Part shown: positions 23,293 to 31,077 of the stretch, one piece after another | Layout: every line of letters begins with the position of its first letter | Numbering within the stretch: the first letter of the stretch is position 1 | Assembly: GCF_035917975.1 (NCBI RefSeq) | Contig: NZ_CP109130.1 | Location: forward strand, 7,626,001-7,690,000 | Origin: Streptosporangium sp. NBC_01756 | GTDB taxonomy: Bacteria; Actinomycetota; Actinomycetes; Streptosporangiales; Streptosporangiaceae | Direction: 5' to 3' | DNA: 64,000 nt | The notes under the pieces: generated by a model | Told to the model about the DNA's origin: nothing | What the model saw: the letters and a program-made list of their open reading frames with translations, nothing else | Databases searched by the model: none | Position numbers and translations under genes: made by a program

Positions 23293-25185
23293 ATGACGGT
23301 GTCGCCTGAGGAACTTCGACCGGCCGCCGATTTCCCGCCGACCACACGGGAGCGGTGGCGCGAACTGGCGCTCGGCGTCCTGCGGAAGTCCGGGGTTGAG
23401 ACCGGCTCTCCCGAGGAGGCCCTGGCCTCTCTCACCTACGACGGTGTGACCATCGCGCCGCTCTACGACGCGTCGGACCTGCCGGGCGATCCCGGTCTGC
23501 CGGGAGCGGCTCCCTACGTCCGAGGTTCCCGTCCGGAAGGCGGCGGCTGGGACGTACGGCAGCGGCACGAGGTGGCCGATCCCGAGGCGGTGCTCGCCGA
23601 TCTGGAGAACGGCGTCACCTCGCTCTGGCTCGCCCTGGAGCCCGAGGACCTGCCCCGCGTCCTGGAGCGGGTGCACGTCGAGCTGATCTCGATCACTCTG
23701 GACGCGGGGGAGCGGACCCGCGAGGCGGCCGAGGCGCTGTTCGAGGTGGCCGAGGGCAAGCGGGCCGCCGCGGCCCGCCTCCGGGACGCCGCGCCCGCGG
23801 GTGAAGGGGAGACCGGTGACCGGGCGGCCGGCGAAGGGGAGACCGGTGGCCGGGCGGCGGGGGAGCGGGAGACCGGTGGTCGGGCATCCGGGGAACTCGC
23901 CGGCAACCTGGGCGCCGATCCGCTCCGCGACCCGCGGACCGCCGTCGAGCTGGCCCGGCGCTGTGCCCGGGAGTTCCCCGGCCTGCGGGCGATCGTGGTG
24001 GACGGCACGCCGTACCACGACGCGGGCGGCAGCGACGCCGAGGAGCTCGGCTGCTCCGTCGCGGCCGGGGTCGCGGCCCTGCGGACCCTGACCGGTGCCG
24101 GTCTCACCGTGGCGGAGGCGTTCGGGCAGCTGGAGTTCCGCTACGCGGCCACCGCCGACCAGTTCCTCACCATCGCCAAGCTCCGCGCCGCGCGACGGCT
24201 CTGGGCGCGGGTCGCCGAGGTGTGCGGGGCCGGGGCGCCCGAGGCGGGGCAGCGGCAGCACGCGGTGACCGGCTCGGCCATGATGACCGCCCGCGACCCG
24301 TGGGTGAACATGCTCCGCACCACGCTCGCCTGCTTCGCCGCCGGCACCGGCGGTGCCGACGCGGTGACGGTGCAGCCGTTCGACGTCCGGCTCGGCCTCC
24401 CGGACGCGTTCGCCCGCCGTATCGCGCGCAACACCCACGCGCTGCTCGTCGAGGAGGCCGGCGTGGCGCGGGTGACCGACCCGGCGGGCGGCTCCTGGTA
24501 CGTGGAGCGGCTCACCGAGGATCTGGCGGAGAAGGCCTGGGAGTGGTTCCAGGAGATCGAGCGCGCCGGTGGCATGGCCGCGGCGCCGGCGGCGGGACTC
24601 GTCGCCGCCCGGCTGGCCGCCACCTGGGAGCGGCGGGCGGCGAACATCGCCCGCCGCCGCGACCCCGTCACCGGGGTCAGCGAGTTTCCCGACCTCGCCG
24701 AGAGGCCTCCGGTCCGCTCACCGCACCCGCGGGACGTCCCGGGGAGGCACTACGCCGAGGAGTTCGAGGCGCTGCGTGACCTGGCCGACGCCCAGGAGAG
24801 CAGACCGGGCGTGTTCCTGGCGACCATCGGCCCGGTGGCCGCGTACACGGCCAGGGCGTCGTTCGCGGCCAACCTGTTCCAGGCCGGGGGCATCGCCGCG
24901 GTGACCGCCGCACCCGGCACGGACGCCGGATCCGGGGTGGACCCGGCCCGGATCGCCGCCGCGTTCACCGCGAGCGGCGCGCGGGTCGCGTGCCTGTGCT
25001 CCAGCGACCGGCTGTACGGCGAGCACGCCGAGGCCGTGGCCGCCGCGTTGAGAGACGCGGGGGCGGGAAAGATCTGGCTCGCGGGGAAGGGAGAGTTCGC
25101 AGGCGTGGACGCCAACCTGTACGCCGGGTGCGACGTGCTCGACGTGCTCCGCACGACCTTCGACGACCTGGGGGTGGCTCGATGA
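23293..25185 (+). CDS. mutA: Methylmalonyl-CoA mutase small subunit
   Basis: 630 residues. It is the non-catalytic partner of the MutAB heterodimer, converting methylmalonyl-CoA and succinyl-CoA with adenosylcobalamin. TIM-barrel landmarks: VTIAPLYDASDLPGDPG, FGQLEFRYAATADQFLTIAK, RDPWVNMLRTTLACFAAGTG and DPAGGSWYVERLTEDLAEKA. The C-terminal Rossmann-like domain lacks the DxHxxG cobalamin motif, as expected for the small subunit. An unusual Gly-Glu-rich insert at residues 170-199 is made of three 30-base tandem repeats. The stop overlaps the mutB start (ATGA), so the two are translationally coupled. Confidence 0.95.
   Translation: MTVSPEELRPAADFPPTTRERWRELALGVLRKSGVETGSPEEALASLTYDGVTIAPLYDASDLPGDPGLPGAAPYVRGSRPEGGGWDVRQRHEVADPEAVLADLENGVTSLWLALEPEDLPRVLERVHVELISITLDAGERTREAAEALFEVAEGKRAAAARLRDAAPAGEGETGDRAAGEGETGGRAAGERETGGRASGELAGNLGADPLRDPRTAVELARRCAREFPGLRAIVVDGTPYHDAGGSDAEELGCSVAAGVAALRTLTGAGLTVAEAFGQLEFRYAATADQFLTIAKLRAARRLWARVAEVCGAGAPEAGQRQHAVTGSAMMTARDPWVNMLRTTLACFAAGTGGADAVTVQPFDVRLGLPDAFARRIARNTHALLVEEAGVARVTDPAGGSWYVERLTEDLAEKAWEWFQEIERAGGMAAAPAAGLVAARLAATWERRAANIARRRDPVTGVSEFPDLAERPPVRSPHPRDVPGRHYAEEFEALRDLADAQESRPGVFLATIGPVAAYTARASFAANLFQAGGIAAVTAAPGTDAGSGVDPARIAAAFTASGARVACLCSSDRLYGEHAEAVAAALRDAGAGKIWLAGKGEFAGVDANLYAGCDVLDVLRTTFDDLGVAR
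23800..23889 (+). repeat. Three 30-base tandem repeats inside mutA
   Basis: Units at 23800-23829, 23830-23859 and 23860-23889 encode GEGETGDRAA, GEGETGGRAA and GERETGGRAS. The length is a multiple of three, so the frame is kept. The segment replaces a surface loop between barrel elements of the MutA protein. Confidence 0.9.
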
Positions 25186-27359
25186 TTCCCGACTTCTCCG
25201 GAATCGGGCTCACGGGCGAGCCGGTGACGCCGGACCCGGCCGGATGGGCGCGGGCTGTACGGGAGGCCACCGGGGTCGGCCCGGAGGGACTGGTGTGGGA
25301 GACGCCCGAGGGGATCGGGGTCAAACCGCTCTACACGGCCGCCGACCTGGACGGGCTGGACTTCCTGGACACCTACCCGGGGGTCGCTCCCTACCTGCGC
25401 GGGCCGTACCCGACCATGTACGTCAACCAGCCGTGGACCATCCGGCAGTACGCCGGGTTCTCCACCGCGGAGGAGTCCAACGCCTTCTACCGGCGCAACC
25501 TGGCCGCTGGGCAGAAGGGCCTGTCGGTCGCCTTCGACCTCGCCACCCACCGCGGCTACGACTCCGACCACCCCCGGGTGACCGGGGACGTCGGCATGGC
25601 CGGGGTGGCGATCGACTCCATCTACGACATGCGGCAGCTCTTCGACGAGATCCCCCTCGACCGGATGAGCGTGTCGATGACCATGAACGGCGCGGTGCTC
25701 CCGGTGCTCGCGCTCTACATCGTGGCCGCCGAGGAGCAGGGGGTGGCGCCCGAGCAGCTCGCGGGGACCATCCAGAACGACATCCTCAAGGAGTTCATGG
25801 TCCGCAACACCTACATCTACCCGCCCGGCCCGTCGATGCGGATCATCTCCGACATCTTCTCCTACACCAGTGAGAGGATGCCGAAGTTCAACTCGATCTC
25901 GATCTCCGGGTACCACATCCAGGAGGCCGGGGCCACCTGCGACCTGGAGCTCGCCTACACGCTCGCCGACGGGGTGGAGTATCTGCGGGCGGGTGTCGAG
26001 GCGGGTCTGGACATCGACGCCTTCGCGCCCCGGCTGTCGTTCTTCTGGTGCATCGGCATGAACTTCTTCATGGAGGTCGCCAAGCTGCGGGCCGCCCGGC
26101 TGCTCTGGGCGCGGCTGGTGTCCGGGTTCGGGGCGAAGAACCCCAAGTCGCTGTCGCTGCGCACCCACTCGCAGACCTCCGGCTGGTCGCTGACGGCCCA
26201 GGACGTGTTCAACAACGTCGTGCGCACCTGCGTCGAGGCGATGGCCGCCACCCAGGGCCACACCCAGTCGCTGCACACCAACGCCCTCGACGAGGCCCTG
26301 GCCCTGCCCACCGACTTCTCCGCCCGGATCGCCCGCAACACCCAGCTCCTGCTCCAGCAGGAGTCGGGCACCTGCCGGGTGATCGACCCCTGGGGCGGCT
26401 CCTACTACGTCGAGCGGCTCACCCACGAGCTGGCCCGCCGGGCGTGGGGGCACATCGAGGAGGTCGAGGCGGCGGGCGGCATGGCCAAGGCGATCGGCCA
26501 GGGCCTGCCGAAGCTCCGCATCGAGGAGGCCGCCGCCCGCACCCAGGCGCGCATCGACACGGGGACCCAGCCGGTCATCGGCGTCAACAAGTACCGGACC
26601 GACGCCGACGAGGTCATCGACGTGCTCAAGGTCGACAACACCTCCGTCCGCGCCCAGCAGCTCGACAAGCTCCGCCGCCTGCGCGAGGAACGGGACGCCG
26701 AACAGGTGGCCCGGGCGCTGGAGGCGCTGACCAAGGGGGCGGCGGGCGACGGCAACCTGCTCGCGCTGTCCGTCGAGGCGGCCCGGGCCAAGGCCACGGT
26801 CGGGGAGATCTCCGACGCGCTGGAGCAGGTGTTCGGGCGGCACGCCGGTCAGGTCCGTACGATCTCCGGGGTGTACCGCGATGAGGTGGGATCCGGCGTG
26901 GACGAGGTCCGTACGGTGTGCGCGGCGTTCGAGCGCCTGGAAGGCCGCCGGCCGCGGATCCTGGTCGCCAAGATGGGGCAGGACGGGCACGACCGGGGTC
27001 AGAAGGTGATCGCCACCGCCTTCGCCGACCTCGGGTTCGACGTCGACGTCGGCGCGCTGTTCCAGACGCCCGAGGAGGTCGCCCGCCAGGCGGTCGAGGC
27101 CGACGTGCACGTGGTGGGGGTCTCCTCGCTGGCCGCCGGGCACCTGACGCTGGTCCCCGCACTCCGCGAGGCCCTCGCGGAGCTGGGCGCCGACGACGTC
27201 ATGATCGTGGTCGGCGGAGTCATCCCGCCGGGTGACTTCGACGAGCTGCGCGCCGCCGGAGCCGCCGCCATCTTCCCGCCCGGCACTGTCGTCACCGAGG
27301 CCGCCCGGGAGCTGCTCGGCGACCTGCGCACCCTGCTGGGCCATGACGCGGACGCTTGA
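25182..27359 (+). CDS. mutB: Methylmalonyl-CoA mutase large (catalytic) subunit
   Basis: 725 residues from the ATG at 25182 inside the mutA stop. The CoA-ester barrel shows YPTMYVNQPWTIRQYAGFST, GLSVAFDLATHRGYDSDHPR, then DRMSVSMTMNGAVLP and NDILKEFMVRNTYIYPP. The C-terminal cobalamin domain has KMGQDGHDRG with DxHxxG at 601-606 (His603 is the lower axial cobalt ligand) and VVGVSSLAAGHLTL. The length is that of standard MutB. It acts in propionate or odd-chain and branched amino acid breakdown, and supplies methylmalonyl-CoA for polyketides when run in reverse. It is followed by meaB with a 17-base overlap. Confidence 0.97.
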   Translation: MIPDFSGIGLTGEPVTPDPAGWARAVREATGVGPEGLVWETPEGIGVKPLYTAADLDGLDFLDTYPGVAPYLRGPYPTMYVNQPWTIRQYAGFSTAEESNAFYRRNLAAGQKGLSVAFDLATHRGYDSDHPRVTGDVGMAGVAIDSIYDMRQLFDEIPLDRMSVSMTMNGAVLPVLALYIVAAEEQGVAPEQLAGTIQNDILKEFMVRNTYIYPPGPSMRIISDIFSYTSERMPKFNSISISGYHIQEAGATCDLELAYTLADGVEYLRAGVEAGLDIDAFAPRLSFFWCIGMNFFMEVAKLRAARLLWARLVSGFGAKNPKSLSLRTHSQTSGWSLTAQDVFNNVVRTCVEAMAATQGHTQSLHTNALDEALALPTDFSARIARNTQLLLQQESGTCRVIDPWGGSYYVERLTHELARRAWGHIEEVEAAGGMAKAIGQGLPKLRIEEAAARTQARIDTGTQPVIGVNKYRTDADEVIDVLKVDNTSVRAQQLDKLRRLREERDAEQVARALEALTKGAAGDGNLLALSVEAARAKATVGEISDALEQVFGRHAGQVRTISGVYRDEVGSGVDEVRTVCAAFERLEGRRPRILVAKMGQDGHDRGQKVIATAFADLGFDVDVGALFQTPEEVARQAVEADVHVVGVSSLAAGHLTLVPALREALAELGADDVMIVVGGVIPPGDFDELRAAGAAAIFPPGTVVTEAARELLGDLRTLLGHDADA

Positions 27360-28311
27360 GGACTACGCCGGCGGGGTGAAGGAGGGCTCCCGGACGTGGA
27401 TCGCCCGGGCGATCACGCTGGTGGAGTCCTCCAGGGCCGACCACCGGGAGCTGGCCCAGCGGCTGCTGGCCGAGCTGACCCCGCTCGCCGGGAAGGCGCG
27501 CCGGGTCGGCGTCACCGGCGTGCCCGGCGTGGGCAAGTCCACCTTCATCGACGCCCTCGGCGTGCACCTGACCGGGCGGGGCCACCGGGTGGCGGTGCTC
27601 GCCGTCGACCCGTCGTCCACCAGGACGGGCGGCAGCATCCTCGGGGACAAGACCAGGATGTCCCGGCTGGCCGCCGACCCCGCCGCCTTCATCCGTCCCT
27701 CGCCCACCTCGGGCACCCTGGGCGGGGTCACCCGGGCGACCCGTGAGGCCATGGTCGTGGTGGAGGCGGCGGGGTACGACGTCGTGCTGGTGGAGACCGT
27801 CGGAGTCGGCCAGTCGGAGACCGCCGTCGCCGACATGGTGGACACCTTCCTGCTGCTCGCTTTGGCCAGGACCGGCGACCAGCTCCAGGGCATCAAGAAG
27901 GGCGTGCTGGAGCTGGCCGACGTGATCGCGGTCAACAAGGCCGACGGCCCGCACGAGATGGACGCCCGGAAGGCGGCCAGGGAGCTGGCGGGGGCGCTGC
28001 GGTTGCTCCGCTCCGAGCGGACGGCGCCGGTGCTGACCTGCAGCGGGCGCGAGGGCACCGGACTTGAGGAGCTCTGGGAGCAGATCGTCGTCCATCAGGA
28101 CCGGCTGGCCGTCTCCGGCGAGCTGGCCGACCGTCGCCGTCGCCAGCAGGTCGGCTGGACATGGGCGCTGGTGACCGAGCGGTTGCTGACCGGCCTGCGC
28201 GAGCACCCCGGGGTCGCGGCGATCGCCGCCGACGTCGAGCGGGACGTCCAGGCCGGAGTCCTGACCCCCTCGCTGGCCGCCGAGCGGATCCTGGCCGCTT
28301 TCAAGAGCTGA
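27343..28311 (+). CDS. meaB: Methylmalonyl-CoA mutase-associated GTPase MeaB
   Basis: 322 residues from the ATG at 27343, which overlaps the mutB end by 17 bases. G3E-type GTPase: P-loop GVPGVGKST (59-67), AVDPSSTRTGGSILGDKTRM (switch region), VGVGQSETAVADMVD, and the NKAD guanine-specificity motif. MeaB loads intact adenosylcobalamin onto the mutase and ejects damaged cofactor. The operon order mutA-mutB-meaB is standard; methylmalonyl-CoA epimerase and adenosyltransferase are not in the window. Confidence 0.95.
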   Translation: MTRTLEDYAGGVKEGSRTWIARAITLVESSRADHRELAQRLLAELTPLAGKARRVGVTGVPGVGKSTFIDALGVHLTGRGHRVAVLAVDPSSTRTGGSILGDKTRMSRLAADPAAFIRPSPTSGTLGGVTRATREAMVVVEAAGYDVVLVETVGVGQSETAVADMVDTFLLLALARTGDQLQGIKKGVLELADVIAVNKADGPHEMDARKAARELAGALRLLRSERTAPVLTCSGREGTGLEELWEQIVVHQDRLAVSGELADRRRRQQVGWTWALVTERLLTGLREHPGVAAIAADVERDVQAGVLTPSLAAERILAAFKS

Positions 28312-28421
28312 CGGGATCCCCTGTCCTGCGGTCGCCCGGTGGCCACAGGATCAGCCGGGAACGGTGCGTGTCGCCGACCCGTCCGGCTTGCCGAGGGAGA
28401 ACGGTACGGCGTGCATAACTG

Positions 28422-28460
28422 CAATGTGTAACTCCAAGTCAAGGGTTGAGTTACACATTG
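28422..28460. promoter_or_regulatory. Long perfect inverted repeat after meaB
   Basis: CAATGTGTAACTC (28422-28434) and GAGTTACACATTG (28448-28460) are exact 13-base complements around a 13-base loop. It is AT-rich relative to its surroundings and lies 110 bases after meaB in the 28312-28813 gene-free stretch. It may be a terminator for mutAB-meaB or an operator for the terpene operon; the arms being AT-rich with no T run makes an operator at least as likely. Confidence 0.55.
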
Positions 28461-28534
28461 TGTTCATATTGCATTAATTTTCGCCTGATATCGCGATTCT
28501 CTCTGCGATGAGGATGCTTTCGGCCGCCACGAGC

Positions 28535-28563
28535 TTGATCGCCAACGGTCGATCATGTGATAC
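28535..28563 (+). promoter_or_regulatory. Candidate promoter of the P450-terpene operon
   Basis: TTGATC at 28535-28540 and TGATAC at 28558-28563 with a 17-base spacer. Transcription from here would give a leader of about 245 bases before the P450 ATG, containing a 16-codon frame. Confidence 0.45.
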
Positions 28564-28630
28564 TCATCCCCGAAGAGTTGCGAATGTCATAAAAAAGGAC
28601 CTTAAAGTACGTAAGCGTAAGTGGAGGCGC

Positions 28631-28681
28631 ATGGCAAGGTACGGGAAGGCTGTGGCGGAGCTACCGGTCGACCGGCTCTGA
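28631..28681 (+). CDS. Possible 16-residue leader peptide
   Basis: An ATG at 28631 has GGAGG three bases upstream, better than many genes here, and runs 16 codons (MARYGKAVAELPVDRL) to a TGA at 28681. It lies in the leader of the P450-terpene operon, 130 bases before the P450 gene. There is no repeated codon suggesting attenuation and no similarity I recognise. It may be a leader peptide or a chance frame. Confidence 0.25.
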   Translation: MARYGKAVAELPVDRL

Positions 28682-28813
28682 TCCGCTTCCCGTGCGGGAC
28701 GCACCACGACGGAGTGGTCAGGTCCCGGAGTGCGCCCGTACCGCTCATGCGTCGCCGTGGGCGGTGATCACGCTGCGTAGGGTTCGCGTCCTACCAAGTG
28801 GGAGAACTCAGTA

Positions 28814-30196
28814 ATGTCGACCGATATGGCCGCCGAGGCGATCCGGCAGGTCAGAACCGTTCCCGTCCATCGGGCGCTGCCCCGCCTGGCGAAGGATCCG
28901 GTGAACGCGCTCGCCGAGTTCGGCAGGGAGGCGGGCGGCGAGATCGTCCGCCTGGACCTGGGCCCCTTCCGGCCTTATCTGGTCACCCATCCCGAGCACG
29001 TCCAGCAGGTATTGCGCTCCGAGTGGACGAACTACCGGCGCGAGGGCATGTTCTGGCGCCCCCTGCGACGCATTCTCGGGGCCAGCGTCCTCGATGACGG
29101 CCTGCCCTGGGAGAGCAGTCGCAAAATCCTGCAGCCTCTGTTCACCGCCCGGTACGTTGCCACGCTCGCCGAGGAGATGGCGAAAACGATCGCGGTGCGC
29201 GTCGAGGAGCTGGGTGAGTACGCCCGAACGGGACGGCCCGTCGACGCCGCCGAGGAGATGTCCGGCATCGTCAGCCGCACCGTCATCCGGGTGCTGTTCG
29301 GGGACAGGATGACCCGGGAGGACGGGGAACGCCTCACGCCCGCCTACGACCTGGCGGCCAACTCGATCAACTTCCGGCTGCTCATGCCGTTCATGCCGTA
29401 CAACATCCGGATCCCCGGTGACCGGGCTTTCATGTCGGCGGTCAGGACGGTCGACGACGTGGTGTTCCCGGTGATCCGCCAGGCGCGGGTCGACCCCGGC
29501 GACAGCGTCGACGTCATCTCCGTGCTCTGCCGGTCCACCGGCGGCGACGGCGGCGCGATGGACGACCGGCAGATCCGCGACGCCCTGGTCAGCGTGTACG
29601 GCGCGGCCTCGGAGTCCACCGCGATGACCATGGCCTGGCTGTGGCTGACGCTGGACGCCCACCCGGAGGTGGCGGCCCGGCTGCAGGCGGAGGTCGACAG
29701 CGTGGTCGGCTCCGGACCGGCCACGCCCGAGCACGTTCCCCGGCTCCGCTACACCCGCATGGTCCTGCAGGAACTCCTGCGCCTGTACCCGGCGGGCTGG
29801 CTCTTCCCCCGGATGGTGATGGAGGACGGCGAGGTCGGCGGCGTGCGGATCAAGGCCGGGTCGGAGGTGCTGATCACCCCCTACGCCACCCACCGGCTGG
29901 ACGAGTTCTGGGAGCGCCCAATGGAGTTCGACCCGGAGCGGTTCGCTCCGGAGAAGCAGGAGCGCAGGCACAAGTACGCCTACTTCCCCTTCGGCGGCGG
30001 CCCCCACCAATGCCTCGGACAGCACCTTTTCTACGTCCAGGCGCCGCTCATCATCGCGGCCATCCTGAGCCGGTTCCGCCTGACGGTGCGCACTCCGGGG
30101 CCGTTCGTCCCGTCCCCGGCCGCTTCGCTCCGCCTCAAGAAGAAAATCGAACTGGACGTCTCCTTCGCCGACCACGCCCGGGGTGGGACCCGGTGA
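28814..30196 (+). CDS. Cytochrome P450
   Basis: 460 residues with GGGAG upstream of the ATG. ExxR helix: VLQELLRLYPAGWLFPRMV. Heme motif: FPFGGGPHQCLGQHL (Cys400). The I-helix region reads LVSVYGAASESTAMTMAW, with Ser where the usual oxygen-activating Thr pair (AGxxTT) begins. The length and the FPFGGGPHQC type resemble the longer CYP families (CYP102/CYP170-like) rather than short soluble actinobacterial P450s. The stop overlaps the start of the terpene synthase gene by 4 bases (GTGA), so it should oxidise the terpene made by the next two genes. Redox partners are not encoded nearby. Confidence 0.92.
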   Translation: MSTDMAAEAIRQVRTVPVHRALPRLAKDPVNALAEFGREAGGEIVRLDLGPFRPYLVTHPEHVQQVLRSEWTNYRREGMFWRPLRRILGASVLDDGLPWESSRKILQPLFTARYVATLAEEMAKTIAVRVEELGEYARTGRPVDAAEEMSGIVSRTVIRVLFGDRMTREDGERLTPAYDLAANSINFRLLMPFMPYNIRIPGDRAFMSAVRTVDDVVFPVIRQARVDPGDSVDVISVLCRSTGGDGGAMDDRQIRDALVSVYGAASESTAMTMAWLWLTLDAHPEVAARLQAEVDSVVGSGPATPEHVPRLRYTRMVLQELLRLYPAGWLFPRMVMEDGEVGGVRIKAGSEVLITPYATHRLDEFWERPMEFDPERFAPEKQERRHKYAYFPFGGGPHQCLGQHLFYVQAPLIIAAILSRFRLTVRTPGPFVPSPAASLRLKKKIELDVSFADHARGGTR

Positions 30197-31077
30197 CCCC
30201 TCGCACCGATCTCGCCGCATGGCCGCCGGCCACGGCCAGCGGAACCGTCTGTGCCGTGGCCGGGCAGTCCCAGCGCCACATGCGCGAATGGGCGGCGGCC
30301 TACCCGGACCTGTTCTCGGCCAAGCCGTTCGACGCGGCCCTCTACAGCACGCTGTCGCTCGCCATGGCGTTCAGCGGGCCGTGGTTCACCGCCGAGCAGC
30401 TCCGGATGGCGAACAAGGTCTGCCTGTGGGCGTTCGGCCTGGACTGGCTCGTCGACTACGTGGCCACCTCCCGGTCCGAGGTGGACGACATCGCACGGCG
30501 ATGCATGGAGGTGGCCGAGGGCGCTCCACCGGTCCCCGGCGACGACCTCACCCGCCTGCTCGCCGACATCCGCGACGAACTCGCCGCGTCTCCCGCTTTC
30601 CCGGCGCTCGGGCACCTCTGGCGTGCGGAACTGCGGTCGATGCTGGAGGCGATGCTGCTGGAGTGGCGGTGGAAGGGGGAGAAGGTCACGCCGAGCTTCG
30701 AAGAGTATCTCGGCAACGCCGACAACCTCGGTTTCTGCTTCGCCTTCACCTCCCACTGGCTGCACACCACGAACCCGGACGCCGTCGCCGACCTCGACCT
30801 GGTCCGGAAGGCCGCCTCGGCGGTGCAGCGGGTCATCCGCCTCCTCAACGACCTGGGCACCTACGAGCGCGACGTGACCTGGGGCGACCTCAACGCCCTG
30901 CTGCTGGACGTCTCCCGCGCCGAGGTCGAGCAGCGGGTCGCCGAGCTCGCCGCCCGGAGCCGGGAGCTGATCGCCCCCTTGCGGACCGACCATCCCGAGC
31001 TGGCCGGCTACCTGGAACGGCAGATGGACTTCTGCGCGGGCTTCTACCGCGTGGCCGACTACTGGGGCACCCTGTGA
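30193..31077 (+). CDS. Class I terpene synthase (terpene cyclase)
   Basis: 294 residues from a GTG overlapping the P450 stop. Mg-binding acidic motif on helix D: CLWAFGLDWLVDYVAT (Asp84 and Asp88, DxxxD form). NSE-type motif: RLLNDLGTYERDVTWGDLN (Asn219, Asp220, Thr223, with Asp227 where Glu is usual). The C-terminus has FCAGFYRVADYWG. The size and motifs fit the small bacterial class I enzymes that act after a class II cyclase in labdane-type pathways, ionising the bicyclic diphosphate. The stop overlaps the class II cyclase start (GTGA). The product cannot be predicted. Confidence 0.8.
   Translation: MTPRTDLAAWPPATASGTVCAVAGQSQRHMREWAAAYPDLFSAKPFDAALYSTLSLAMAFSGPWFTAEQLRMANKVCLWAFGLDWLVDYVATSRSEVDDIARRCMEVAEGAPPVPGDDLTRLLADIRDELAASPAFPALGHLWRAELRSMLEAMLLEWRWKGEKVTPSFEEYLGNADNLGFCFAFTSHWLHTTNPDAVADLDLVRKAASAVQRVIRLLNDLGTYERDVTWGDLNALLLDVSRAEVEQRVAELAARSRELIAPLRTDHPELAGYLERQMDFCAGFYRVADYWGTL

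Noticed and set aside
24750..27344. Long antisense frame (about 860 codons) opposite mutA-mutB
   Set aside because: Composition is the mirror of the mutB codons; mutB is unambiguous on the plus strand.
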